The translations under genes and the position numbers were made by a program. Below are positions 27,172 through 36,800 of a stretch of DNA of 64,000 bases, piece by piece. The notes under the pieces are model-generated. The model searched no databases, was not told the DNA's origin, and worked only from the letters and a program-made list of their open reading frames with translations. The number at the start of each line of letters is the position of its first letter. Within the stretch, counting starts at the first letter, position 1. The stretch is taken from NCBI RefSeq assembly GCF_003259315.1, contig NZ_QLLT01000012.1, positions 124,001 through 188,000 of the forward strand. The letters run 5' to 3'. Source of the DNA: Kitasatospora sp. SolWspMP-SS2h. Its GTDB lineage: Bacteria > Actinomycetota > Actinomycetes > Streptomycetales > Streptomycetaceae.

Positions 27172-28040
27172 CCGACAAGCCCTTCTCGATCAAGCGCCGC
27201 GACAGCCGGGTGCTGCGGCAGGGTGCCAACACGGCCGCCGTGGTGCTCGCCCTGCTGACGGTGTTCCCGCTGTACTGGATGGTGCTGTCGGCGGTGAAGC
27301 CGAAGGGCGAGATCACCTCGGCGCACCCGCGGCCGTGGACGTTCGCGCCGACGCTGGAGAACTTCCGCAACGCGCTGGGGGTGTCCGGGTTCGGGCGGTA
27401 CTTCGTGAACAGCATGCTGGTGGCGGTGGTCGTGGTGGTGGTGTCCGCCGCGATCGCCTTCCTGGCGGCGGTGGCGCTGTCCCGGTTCAGGTTCCGGTTC
27501 CGGACCACGATCCTGATCATGTTCCTGGTGGCGCAGATGGTGCCGGTGGAGGCGCTGACCATCCCGCTGTTCTTCCTGGTGCGCGACATCGGCTCGGTCG
27601 CGCCGGGCTTCGGCCTCTCCTCGCTGGGCTCGCTGATGCTGGTGAACCTGGCGTTCTCGCTGCCGTTCGCGGTGTGGATGCTGCGCGGCTTCGTCGCGGC
27701 GGTGCCCGAGTCGCTGGAGGAGGCGGCCCGGATCGACGGCGCGAGCCGGTTCACCGTCCTGTGGCGGATCCTGTTCCCGCTGGTCGCCCCCGGGCTGGCG
27801 GCGACCAGCGTGTTCTCCTTCATCACCGCGTGGAACGACTTCGTGTTCGCCAAGACGCTGATCCTGGACACCGACCACCAGACGCTGCCGGCCGCGCTGA
27901 TGGTGTTCTTCAAGCCGGACGAGAACGACTGGGGCGGCATCATGGCCGCCTCGACCCTGATGACCGTCCCGGTGCTGGTCTTCTTCGTGCTGGTCCAGCG
28001 GCACATGGTGTCCGGGCTGGGCGGCGCGGTGAAGGACTGA
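27168..28040 (+). CDS. Sugar ABC transporter permease (MalG-type)
   Basis: 290 residues from GTG 27168, overlapping the upstream permease stop by four bases. Six membrane helices and the EAA loop EEAARIDGASRFTVLWRILF near 185-205, followed by FPLVAPGLAATSVFSFITAWNDF-type family ending. It completes the importer operon, which converges on aroA. Confidence 0.93.
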   Translation: MTDKPFSIKRRDSRVLRQGANTAAVVLALLTVFPLYWMVLSAVKPKGEITSAHPRPWTFAPTLENFRNALGVSGFGRYFVNSMLVAVVVVVVSAAIAFLAAVALSRFRFRFRTTILIMFLVAQMVPVEALTIPLFFLVRDIGSVAPGFGLSSLGSLMLVNLAFSLPFAVWMLRGFVAAVPESLEEAARIDGASRFTVLWRILFPLVAPGLAATSVFSFITAWNDFVFAKTLILDTDHQTLPAALMVFFKPDENDWGGIMAASTLMTVPVLVFFVLVQRHMVSGLGGAVKD

Positions 28041-28050
28041 CCCGCTCCGG

Positions 28051-28066
28051 CCGGGCGGCGGCCCGG
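28051..28066. terminator. Compact hairpin between convergent genes
   Basis: CCGGGC-GGCG-GCCCGG lies in the 31-base gap between the permease and aroA stops and could end transcription from both sides. Confidence 0.4.
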
Positions 28067-28071
28067 GCGGC

Positions 28072-29304
28072 TCAGTCCGCCGCCCGGGCCGCCCAGGCGG
28101 CGAACGCCTCGTGGAAGCCGGGGAAGGTCTTGCGCACGCACCCCGGGTCGTCGAAGGTCGTGCCCGGGGTGCGCAGCCCGGCGACGGCGAAGGACATCAC
28201 GATCCGGTGGTCGCCCCGGGTCTCGATCTCGACCGGCTCCGGGGTGCCGGGGCGGATCTCGATCCAGTCCCGGCCGGTGGCGACGTCGATGCCCTGGCGG
28301 CGCAGGTTCTCCGCGCAGGCGTCGAGGCGGTCGCACTCCTTGATCCGGGTGTTGTAGACGTCCTCGATCCGGATCGGGCCGGAGGCGAACGGGGCGATGG
28401 CGGCCAGCGTCGGCATGGTGTCGGAGATGTCGCGCATGTTGACGGTGCCGCCGGTGAGGGTGCCGCCGGTGACGGTGGTGGCGTCCGCCCCGGTCTCGAC
28501 CTTCGCGCCGAGCCGCTCCAGCACCTCGACGAAGCGCAGGTCGCCCTGGAGCGCGCCGCGGCCCAGGCCGGGGACGGTCACCTCGCGGCCGGTCAGCGCG
28601 GCGGCGGCGAAGAAGTACGAGGCGGTGGAGGCGTCCGGCTCGACCGGGTACCGGGCGGCGGTGTAGCCGCCCGGCGGCACCTCGAACACGTTCCCCGCGC
28701 AGGCCACCTCGACGCCGAAGCCGCGCATCATCGCCAGGGTGATCTCGACGTACGGCGCGGAGACCAGGTCGGTGACCCGGATCCGCAGGCCGGTGCGGGT
28801 GAGCGGGCCGAGCAGCAGCAGGGCCGTCAGGTACTGCGAGGACAGCCCGGCGTCGAGCACCACCTCGCCGCCCTCGACGCCCGCCGCCCGGACGCTCAGC
28901 GGGTGGTGGCCCTCGGCGCCGTGGTGCTCCAGGTCGACGCCGAGGTCGCGCAGCGCGGCGATGAGCGGGCCGAGCGGGCGGCGGCGCATCTGCTCGGACG
29001 CGTCGAAGTGGAAGGTGCCGTGTCCGGCGGCGGCCAGCGTCGGCAGGAAGCGCGCGGTGGTCGCGCCGTCCCGGCAGAACACCGTCGCCCCGTCGGCCGC
29101 CGGCCCCTGCGGGCGCCCGGTGATGCGCCACTCCCGCTCGTCGCGCTCCACCCGGTACCCGAGCGCGCGCAGCCCCTCGGCGAACCCCTCGGTGTCGTCG
29201 GACACCAGCGGTCGCACCAGGGTGGTCACCCCGTCCGCCGCCGCGGCCAGGAACAGCGCACGCGCCGTGACCGACTTCGAACCGGGGATCTCGACCAGCG
29301 CCAC
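28072..29304 (-). CDS. aroA: 3-phosphoshikimate 1-carboxyvinyltransferase (EPSP synthase)
   Basis: 410 residues from GTG 29304, with GGAG eight bases upstream; GTG 29313 is an alternative. IPGSKSVTARALFLAAAADG is the phosphoenolpyruvate/shikimate-phosphate Lys motif; RDGATTARFLP corresponds to the AGTxxRF loop; IKECDRLDACAENLRRQG carries the catalytic Glu; ETRGDHRIVMSFAVAG is the conserved DHR motif. It makes EPSP in the shikimate pathway. No other aro gene is nearby, so this may be a stand-alone or second copy. The preceding gene on this strand is an ABC-F ATPase, 130 bases upstream. Confidence 0.88.
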   Translation of the reverse strand: MALVEIPGSKSVTARALFLAAAADGVTTLVRPLVSDDTEGFAEGLRALGYRVERDEREWRITGRPQGPAADGATVFCRDGATTARFLPTLAAAGHGTFHFDASEQMRRRPLGPLIAALRDLGVDLEHHGAEGHHPLSVRAAGVEGGEVVLDAGLSSQYLTALLLLGPLTRTGLRIRVTDLVSAPYVEITLAMMRGFGVEVACAGNVFEVPPGGYTAARYPVEPDASTASYFFAAAALTGREVTVPGLGRGALQGDLRFVEVLERLGAKVETGADATTVTGGTLTGGTVNMRDISDTMPTLAAIAPFASGPIRIEDVYNTRIKECDRLDACAENLRRQGIDVATGRDWIEIRPGTPEPVEIETRGDHRIVMSFAVAGLRTPGTTFDDPGCVRKTFPGFHEAFAAWAARAAD

Positions 29305-29434
29305 GGCGCACACTCCAGCGGGGCAACGACAACAGGACCGCCCCCGATCCTGCCCTCCCGTCCACCGACCGGGCCGACTCGTCCCACGGTGCGGACACCC
29401 CGGCGGACGGGACCGGCACCGGGACGGCGACGGG

Positions 29435-31051
29435 TCAGCGCGGGTCGGTCGGGCGCAGCTCACCCCCGTCCCACTCCAGCCAGCGGGTGATGCCGATCTC
29501 CCGGAGGAAGGGGTGGTCGTGGCTGGCGACGAGCAGGGCGCCGCGGTAGCCGGACAGGGCCTGGGTGAGCTGGCGGACGCTGGCCAGGTCGAGGTTGTTG
29601 GTGGGCTCGTCGAGCAGCAGGAGCTGCGGGGGCGGGTCGGCGAGCAGCAGGGCGGCGAGGGTGGCGCGGAAGCGCTCGCCGCCGGAGAGGGTGCCGGCCG
29701 GCTGGTCGGCGCGGGCGCCGCGGAACAGGAAGCGGGCCAGCCGGGCCCGGACCTCGTTGTCGGTGGCGGCGGGGGCGTGCGCCCTGACGTTCCGGAAGAC
29801 GGTCTCCCGGTCGTCCAGCACGTCCAACCGCTGCGGGAGGTGGCGCAGTTGGACCGGGGTGGTGACCATGCCCTCGGCGGGGGCGAGTTCACCGGCGACG
29901 GTGCGCAGCAGCGTGCTCTTGCCGGAGCCGTTGCGGCCGATCAAGGCGATCCGCTCGGGGCCGCGCAGCTCCAGGTCGATCCGGCCGCGGCCGCCGTGGG
30001 CCAGCCGGACGCCCTCCAGGGTGAAGACGGTGCGCCCGGCGGGGACGGCGGTGCGGGGCAGGTCGATCCGGATCTCCGCGTCGTCCCGGACCGCCTCCTC
30101 GGCGGTGGCCAGCCGCTCCTTGGCCTCGTTGAGCCGCTCGGTGTGCATGCCGCGCAGGCGGCCGGCGGTCTCCTCGCCCTTGCCCTGGAGCTTGTCGGCC
30201 AGCGCCTTGGGGTCGTTGCGCCGCACCGAGCGCTGCTTGCCGTAGGCAGCGGACTTGGCGAGCCGCTGGGTGGCCTCGACCAAGTCCCGCCGCTGCCGCT
30301 TGACGTCGGCCTCGGCGTTGCGGACCAGGCGCTCGGCGGCCTCCTGCTCGGTCTCCAGGGCCTCCTGGTAGGCGCTGAAGTTGCCGCCGTACCAGGTGAC
30401 TTCGCCGTCCCGCAGGTCGGCGATCTGGTCGACCCGCTCCAGCAGCTCGCGGTCGTGGCTGACCAGCAGCAGCACGCCGGGGAAGGCGGCCACCGCGTCG
30501 TACAGCCGGGCCCGGGCCCGGGCGTCCAGGTTGTTGGTGGGCTCGTCGAGCAGCAGGACGTCGGGGCGGCGCAGCAGCAGGGCGGCGAGGTGCAGCAGGA
30601 CGGCCTGGCCGCCGGAGAGCTCGCCGCTGGTGCGGTCGAGGTCGAGCCCGGCGAGGCCGAGGCGGTCGAGGGTGGCGCGGGCGCGCTCCTCGACGTCCCA
30701 GTCGTCGCCGATGGCGGTGAAGTGGCGCTCGGCCACGTCTCCGGACTCGATGGCGTGCAGGGCCTCGCGCTCGGCCCGGATGCCGAGCGTCTCGTCGACC
30801 CGCTGCCCGGCGACGACCGTCAGGTCCTGTGGCAGGTAGGCGAGTTCGCCCGCGACCCGGACGGTGCCGGCGGCGGGGGCGAGCTCCCCGGCGATCAGCC
30901 GCAGCAGCGTGGACTTGCCGGCCCCGTTGAGGCCGACCAGCCCGGTGCGGCCGGGGCCGACGGCGAGGTGGAAACCGCTCAGCACCGGGCGGCCGTCGGG
31001 CCACTCGAAGCCGAGGTCGGTGCAGAGGATCGAGGTGGTGGGTTGCGCCAT
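29435..31051 (-). CDS. ABC-F family ATPase
   Basis: 538 residues from ATG 31051 with AGGAGG seven bases upstream. Two nucleotide-binding domains without membrane segments: Walker A GLNGAGKST (about 40) and GRNGSGKST (about 375), signatures LSGGQAVLL and LSGGERFRA, and two LLLDEPTNNLD Walker B motifs. The charged interdomain linker (about 240-320) is long enough to reach into the ribosome. ABC-F proteins act on ribosomes in translation or antibiotic protection, not transport. A leader of about 270 bases before the gene would suit antibiotic-induced attenuation, but no antibiotic cluster is visible. Confidence 0.92.
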   Translation of the reverse strand: MAQPTTSILCTDLGFEWPDGRPVLSGFHLAVGPGRTGLVGLNGAGKSTLLRLIAGELAPAAGTVRVAGELAYLPQDLTVVAGQRVDETLGIRAEREALHAIESGDVAERHFTAIGDDWDVEERARATLDRLGLAGLDLDRTSGELSGGQAVLLHLAALLLRRPDVLLLDEPTNNLDARARARLYDAVAAFPGVLLLVSHDRELLERVDQIADLRDGEVTWYGGNFSAYQEALETEQEAAERLVRNAEADVKRQRRDLVEATQRLAKSAAYGKQRSVRRNDPKALADKLQGKGEETAGRLRGMHTERLNEAKERLATAEEAVRDDAEIRIDLPRTAVPAGRTVFTLEGVRLAHGGRGRIDLELRGPERIALIGRNGSGKSTLLRTVAGELAPAEGMVTTPVQLRHLPQRLDVLDDRETVFRNVRAHAPAATDNEVRARLARFLFRGARADQPAGTLSGGERFRATLAALLLADPPPQLLLLDEPTNNLDLASVRQLTQALSGYRGALLVASHDHPFLREIGITRWLEWDGGELRPTDPR

Positions 31052-31426
31052 GAGGGCCTCCTGGAGGTTGCCGTGGGAAGGGGAGCAACACGGGAGACAC
31101 CGGGGACGCGGGTGCGAGGAGGACCGGCGCGGGGAGACGGGCAGCCGTCACGGGAAACCGGGAAACCGGGAACCCGCACGGGAGCAGTGGATCGCCGCCC
31201 TGCCGAGGTCGCACGCGCGCCCGCACGCCGATCGACCCGGGAAGGACACGGGTGTGGCGTGGCGCGGTGTCTCATGACCTCAGACGAGCAACGGCCTTCT
31301 CCAGACGTGCGGGAATGCGACGCCTCCGAGGCTACGGACCCCCGCGCACCCGCCGCAACGGAATTAAGTCCCGCCCCCGGTCCCCGCCTCCCCCGGGTGT
31401 CGGTGGCGGCTGCCAGGATGGGCGCC

Positions 31427-31780
31427 ATGGAACGAGTCCTCGGCATCGGCGGGTACTTCCTGCGCGCCACCGACCCGGCGGCGCTGACCGCCTGGTACCG
31501 CGACGTCCTGGGCCTGCCCGCCGACGGGCACGGCCGGTGGGAGCAGGCCCCGGGCCCGACGGTGTTCGCCGCCTTCGAGTCCGGCACCGACTACTTCGGC
31601 TCCCCCGCGCAGCAGGTGATGCTGAACGTCCGGGTCCGCGACCTGGACGCGATGCTGGCCCAACTGCGCGCCGCGGGCGCGGCGGTGGCCGGGGAGGTGC
31701 AGGAGATGCCGGGCGTCGGCCGGTTCGGCTGGGTGACCGACCCGGAGGGCAACCGGATCGAGCTCTGGCAGCCCGCCTGA
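31427..31780 (+). CDS. VOC-family (glyoxalase-like) protein
   Basis: 117 residues from ATG 31427, with AGGA nine bases upstream; ATG 31418 is also possible. Two beta-alpha-beta-beta-beta modules: GIGGYFLRATDPAALTAWYR and VMLNVRVRDLDAMLAQLRAA, ending FGWVTDPEGNRIELWQPA, the typical glyoxalase/bleomycin-resistance end with the metal-binding Glu. Substrate unknown. Confidence 0.88.
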   Translation: MERVLGIGGYFLRATDPAALTAWYRDVLGLPADGHGRWEQAPGPTVFAAFESGTDYFGSPAQQVMLNVRVRDLDAMLAQLRAAGAAVAGEVQEMPGVGRFGWVTDPEGNRIELWQPA

Positions 31781-31914
31781 GCCGGGGCGGGCCGACCGGC
31801 GCGTCTGGGCCGCCGGGCCGCCGGGGTCAGCGGTGGGTGCGGCCGTGCCGGCCGACGGCCCGGCGGAGGAAGACCACCAGGAGGGCGGTGCCTCCCGCGA
31901 GGGCGGCCGCCCGC

Positions 31915-32150
31915 CACCGCGCTGCGGGAGCTCGCCGAGGAGGCCGGGCTCCGGCCCGCCGAGGCACTACGGCCGCTGACGGCGGGCCACCGGTCGGCGG
32001 CCGGAGCGCCGGTGTGACCGAGTGCCGAGCACGACACGTTCGCGTGGCGGGCCCGGAAGCGGTGGCTCTCGTTCCTTCAGGTCGAGCAGCGGGCGGGGTT
32101 CGCCTCGCTCCGCACCGCCCACCGGAAGGAACGCACGGTCATGCCGGTCG
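31915..32150 (+). pseudogene. Nudix fragment plus an unassigned coding fragment (copy A)
   Basis: At about 31915-31975 the plus strand encodes TALRELAEEAGLRPAEALRP, the second half of a Nudix box, without the rest of a Nudix domain. After a stop at 32015-32017, another frame (32027 on) encodes EHDTFAWRARKRWLSFLQVE and QRAGFASLRTAHRKERT. This second fragment is clearly related to 41315-41494. Neither fragment has a start codon or ribosome site; both look like debris. Confidence 0.5.
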
Positions 32151-32233
32151 ACGGCCGGGACGCCGCAGGTGCCGCAGGTGCCGCCGCCCGTGCGGTCGGA
32201 GAGCCGTCGCACCGTCCGGAACGGACCGTGCGG

Positions 32234-32284
32234 CACGGCGCAGCACCGGGCCCCCTGCGGAGGAGGGCCGGGTGCTGCGCCGTG
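32234..32284 (-). terminator. Hairpin after the DUF1906 gene
   Basis: CACGGCGCAGCACC (32234-32247) pairs perfectly with GGTGCTGCGCCGTG (32271-32284). The hairpin begins 12 bases after the DUF1906 stop codon on the minus strand. Confidence 0.7.
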
Positions 32285-32295
32285 ACGGGTGGTGG

Positions 32296-33384
32296 TCAGC
32301 CGGTGACGGCGACGGGCGCGTCCCAGGCGTTGCGGTCGACGGTCAGGGTGGCGCCGCCGTAGGTCTCCTTCTGGTTGACCTGGTACTGGTGGGCGCGGCG
32401 GTGCCCGCCGAACAGGCCGCCGCCGTAGGGGAAGCTGCCCGTGGTGTCGGCGGCGCCGTCGTACTTGGCGTACCACAGGGCTTCGGGCAGGTCTGCGGCG
32501 CCGGCTTCGGCGGCCCTGGCGATGCCAGCGGCGCTGGAGGAGGCGAAGCCGTAGAAACCGGGCCGGTAGGAGCGCGCCTTGACCGCGCGGTCGAAGGACT
32601 GGGTGTAGGCGAGGACCGCGTCCGCGCAGGCGGTGTCGGCGGTGTTGTAGGCCTCCACGTCCAGGTAGAGCGTGCTGCCGGCGCGCATGCCCAGCGCCGA
32701 CGCCTTGGCCGCCGCGTCCGCGCCGTCCGCCGCGCCGAGCGAGACGGCCGTGTCGGCGGTGATCTTCTCGGGGCTGGAGCCGGTCTGGCACGGCGGCTGC
32801 GCGCCGACGTACAGCGGCACCAGCTTCCAGCCCGAGCCGGCCACCGCGCTCACCCAGGAGGCGGTCAGCTGCGGCTGCGCGCAGCCGCGGTTCTTGCCGC
32901 CGACGTAGACGGCGACCGCCCCGTAGGGGGAGGTGCCGCGCCAGGCGTTCATGGTGGCCAGCGGCGGGGCGGTGCAGGTGTCGAACGCGAGGCCGGTGAA
33001 CACGCTCCCGCTGGAGGTCCCGGCCGGCGCGCCGCCCGCCGCGGCGGCGGGCTTGGAGGCGCCGGGTGCCGAGGCCGAGGCGGCGGCCGAACCGGACGGT
33101 GACGCGGACCCGGACGCCGAAACCGAGGCCGATGCCGAGGCCGACACGGACCCGGAGGCGGACGCCGAAGCCGAGGTGGAGGCCGAGGGCGATGCGGAGG
33201 CGGAGAGGCTGTCGGTCGCCGACGGCGAAGCCGTCTGCACCGCGCCGACCGCCTCGCCCGCCGACCCACTGCGCGGATCGTCAGCCGGCTTCGCGCACGA
33301 GCTGAGCGCCAGGGCGGCAGCGGCGGTCAGGCAGGCGGCGGACAGCACGGTGCTGCGCCCCCTGCGGAGGGGGGTGTTCGGCAC
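32296..33384 (-). CDS. DUF1906 glycoside-hydrolase-like lipoprotein
   Basis: 362 residues from GTG 33384 with GAGGA upstream. The lipobox LALSSC gives lipidation at C30. Residues about 50-110 are a Ser-Ala repeat spacer typical of cell-wall-spanning linkers. The C-terminal DUF1906 domain starts GLAFDTCTAPPLATMNAW and contains GWKLVPLYVG, STLYLDVEAYN (acidic pair in an active-site-like strand) and PGFYGFASS. Relatives of Rv2525c have a TIM-barrel fold and are thought to act on the cell wall. The gene is divergent from the giant RHS gene and may share its surface location. Confidence 0.88.
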   Translation of the reverse strand: MPNTPLRRGRSTVLSAACLTAAAALALSSCAKPADDPRSGSAGEAVGAVQTASPSATDSLSASASPSASTSASASASGSVSASASASVSASGSASPSGSAAASASAPGASKPAAAAGGAPAGTSSGSVFTGLAFDTCTAPPLATMNAWRGTSPYGAVAVYVGGKNRGCAQPQLTASWVSAVAGSGWKLVPLYVGAQPPCQTGSSPEKITADTAVSLGAADGADAAAKASALGMRAGSTLYLDVEAYNTADTACADAVLAYTQSFDRAVKARSYRPGFYGFASSSAAGIARAAEAGAADLPEALWYAKYDGAADTTGSFPYGGGLFGGHRRAHQYQVNQKETYGGATLTVDRNAWDAPVAVTG

Positions 33385-33897
33385 GGGGATTCCTCATGAA
33401 CGGAGTGTCCGCAGGAACGCGGAGAGCGACTGCCGGTATGCATATCACTCTGGGAGCGGTTCGTTCCAGCCGGCTTGAGGCGAAGCGGTGAGCTTTGTCC
33501 GGGCGTGTCCGTTCTTTGAACTGCTCTCGACCTGATCACCAGTCAGATGCCGACCCTCCTCCTCCGGCCTCGGAAGATTCCCAATCGGCACACACCTCGG
33601 GTTCCGGACCTCCGGAGCCTGGCAGAACAGGCCCGACGAAACTGACGGGACCGATCGAGGGCCAAGGGGCCCGGGCCGAGAAGGTCGGCATCCAGCATTC
33701 CGGTTCGACCTCATACCTTCACCCTTTAAGCACACATCCTCGCCGGACTGCCCACGTTTCGGTTTCATAAATTCTTCGAGCCTGCCGCGAGCCGCTTGCC
33801 GGATATTGGCATGACTGTTCGTCATATGCCGGATTCATGACCCGCATACGATCCACGCACCCCCGCTTCAGAGGCGGGGCGGTCGCAGGGAGTGGAT
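33385..33897. other. A+T-richer intergenic region before the RHS gene
   Basis: 513 bases without convincing coding sequence. Runs such as TGCATATCACTCTGG, TTTCATAAATTCTTCGAG and GGCATGACTGTTCGTCATATGCC are unusually A+T-rich for this genome. The last is a palindrome (GGCATGAC...GTCATATGCC) at about 33808-33831. The region probably holds the promoters of both divergent genes and looks foreign in base use. Confidence 0.5.
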
Positions 33898-36800
33898 GTG
33901 CGCGAACACATGTCAGAGCGCCGCGGGCGGCTGATGCCGCCGGGCGCCCGGGGGGTGAGCGCCGTACTGGCGCTCGCCGTGTCAGTGTCACTGCTGGCGG
34001 GGACGGAGGACGCGCTGGCCGCGCCGAAGCCGGACAAGTCCGGGCAGACGCAGGGCACCAAGTGGGCCACCGAGGCCGCTGACATCCCGTCGGCGCGGGT
34101 CGCGGCCCGGCTGTCCGGGCAGCGGGTGGAGGCGCTGTCCGAGCGGACCGAGACATCGACGACGTGGGTGAACAAGGACGGCTCGCTGACCAGCGAGCTG
34201 TTCGCCGGGCCGGTACGCTTCCAGCGCGACGGCCGGTGGACGGACGTCGACCTGACGCTGCAGCGGCAGCCGGACGGCTCGGTCGCGCCCAAGGCGCACC
34301 CGGGCGCCCTGAAGCTGGCCGCTCCGGGCGGCACCCGGGCGCGCTCGCTCGCCGACTCGCAGTCCGGCAAGGGCGAGGACCGCACGCTGGTGACCCTCGG
34401 CGAGGGCGACCAGCAGGTCGAGCTGCGGTGGAAGGGCGGCCTGCCCGCACCCGAGCTGGACGGCACGAAGGCCACCTACAGGGACGCGATCAGCGACGGC
34501 GCGGCCGACCTGGTGGTGGAGGCCACCCGCACCGGCTTCGAGCAGTACACCGTCCTCAAGCAGCGCCCGACGGCGACCGGCTACTCCTACACGATGCCGC
34601 TGAAGGCCGGGGGGCTCAAGGCCGAGGCGCAGGCGGACGGCAGCGTGCTGTTCAGCGACAAGAAGACCGGTGAGAAGCGGGCGGTGCTGCCCGCGCCGGT
34701 GATGTGGGACTCCGCCGTCATCGCGGAGGGCTCGCGCGAGCACGCGAACCGGGCGAAGGTCGACCTGAAGGTCGTCCAGCACGGCGACGGCATCGACCTG
34801 GTGTTCACTCCCGACGCGGCGTTCCTCGCCGACCCGAAGACCCGGTACCCGGTCACCGTCGACCCCTCGACGATCGCGCTGGGCAACGTGTTCGACACCC
34901 GGGTGCAGAGGGGCGAGAGCGTCGACTGGTCGGCGGACACCGAGCTGTACTGGGGCAACCCCGGCACCAAGAACGCCGACGGCTCCTCCCGCGAGGCCCG
35001 CGCGTTCATCAACTGGAACACCGCGCCGATCGCGGACGCGCTGATCACCAACGCGACCGTGTCGCTGTGGAACTTCCAGTCCGGCAACAGCGACTGCGCC
35101 GGCTACGCCTGGGACGTCTACGACACCTCGCTCGCCTCCACCGCCTCCCGGTGGACCCTGCAACCCTCCTGGAACTCCAAGCAGGCGACGTCGACGGAGA
35201 CCGCGGGCCGCACCGGCTGCCAGAACGACGGCTGGATCAACGCCGACGTCACCAACCTCGTGCAGAACTGGACCTCGGCGAAGAACCCCACGTCCGGCAT
35301 GGGCCTGCGCGCCCCGGACGAGAGCAGCACGAAGTACTGGAAGGAGGTCAACTCCTCCGAGGCCGGCTCGAACGTGCCCAAGCTGACGGTCACCTACAAC
35401 TACCGCCCGCGCACCGGCACCGACCAGCAGGCCGGCTCCCCCTTCTACAAGGACGGGAACGGGACCTGGTGGGTCAACTCCACCACCCCGACGCTGCGCG
35501 ACACCTTCGTCGACCCGAACAACGACAAGGTCGACGGCACCTTCCAGGTCTTCGACAACGACAGCGGCGCGCAGGTCGGCAACGTGCTGGTCTCCCCGTA
35601 CGTCGCCTCGGGCCAGCCGGCCTCGGTGACCGTCCCCGCGGGGCTGCTGACCAACGGCAAGACCTACCGGTTCCGCACCTCTCCCTATGACGGCCTGCAC
35701 TACAACACCACGTGGTCGCCGTGGGCGTACTTCACCGTCGACACCGCCGCGCCCTCCGCGCCGTCCGCGATCACCTCCACCGACTACCCCTCCGGGCAGT
35801 GGGTCAAGGGCGCCGGGCAGTCCGGCGTGTTCACCCTGACCCCGCCCGCCGGTGACCAGAGCGCCCTGGAGTGGACGCTCGACGGCACCACCTGGACCAA
35901 GGTCGCCACCGCAGGCTCCACCGCCCCGGTCAACCTGACGGTCACCCCCGACAAGGCCGGCACGCAGACCCTGCAGGTCCGCGCCGTCGACAAGGCCGAG
36001 AACAAGTCCGAACCCGTCACCTACACCTTCCAGGTCGGGGCCGGCGGCGTGACCGCGCCCAACGACGGCACCCGCACCGCCGCCCGCCTCCCGCTGGTCG
36101 CCGAGGCCGACGCCGCCAAGTACAACGCGGTCAGCTTCTCCTGGCGCCGCTCCGACGCCGACGCCTGGACCACGATCCCGGCCTCCGACGTCACCAACGC
36201 GGGCAGCGCGGTCAGTTGGCCCGTCGCGCTGAACAGCGGCAAGAGCCCGTCGCTGACCTGGAACGCCACCAGCACCGTCAACCCCGACGGCACCGTGCAG
36301 GTCCGCGCCGACTTCACCGGCCCGAACAACGCCGCCGTCTCCTCCGAGGGCATCAAGGCCGTCGTCGACCGCAAGGCGACGGGAGCTGCGACCCAGCAGA
36401 TCGGTCCCGGCACGCTCAACCTGCTCACCGGCGACCTCACCGTCTCGGCCACCGACGCCTCGTTCTTCGGCCTGACCGTGGGCCGCACCAGCACCTCGCG
36501 CGACCCGAAGGCCGCCGCGAACAAGGACGGCCAGGCGCCGATCTTCGGCCCCAACTGGACCTCCGGCGTGGCCTCCGAGGTCTCCCAGTCCGGTTACACC
36601 GAGATCCGCAAGACCTCGAACACCTCGCTGGACGTGGTCCTCGCCGAGGGCGACACCATCGGCTTCACCGCCAACACGGCGGGCAACGGCTGGGTGCCCG
36701 AGCCGGGCAGCGAGGCGCTGGCCCTGCGCGGCTCCTTCGCCTCCGGCGACTTCACCCTCTCCGACACCGACGGCACCGTCACCACCTTCGCCAAGGTCGA

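Noticed and set aside
12645..31051. Antibiotic biosynthesis cluster (IPNS-like oxygenase, AroA, ABC-F as parts)
   Set aside because: The genes are separated by unrelated units, and no peptide synthetase, polyketide synthase, RiPP enzyme or other core gene is present.
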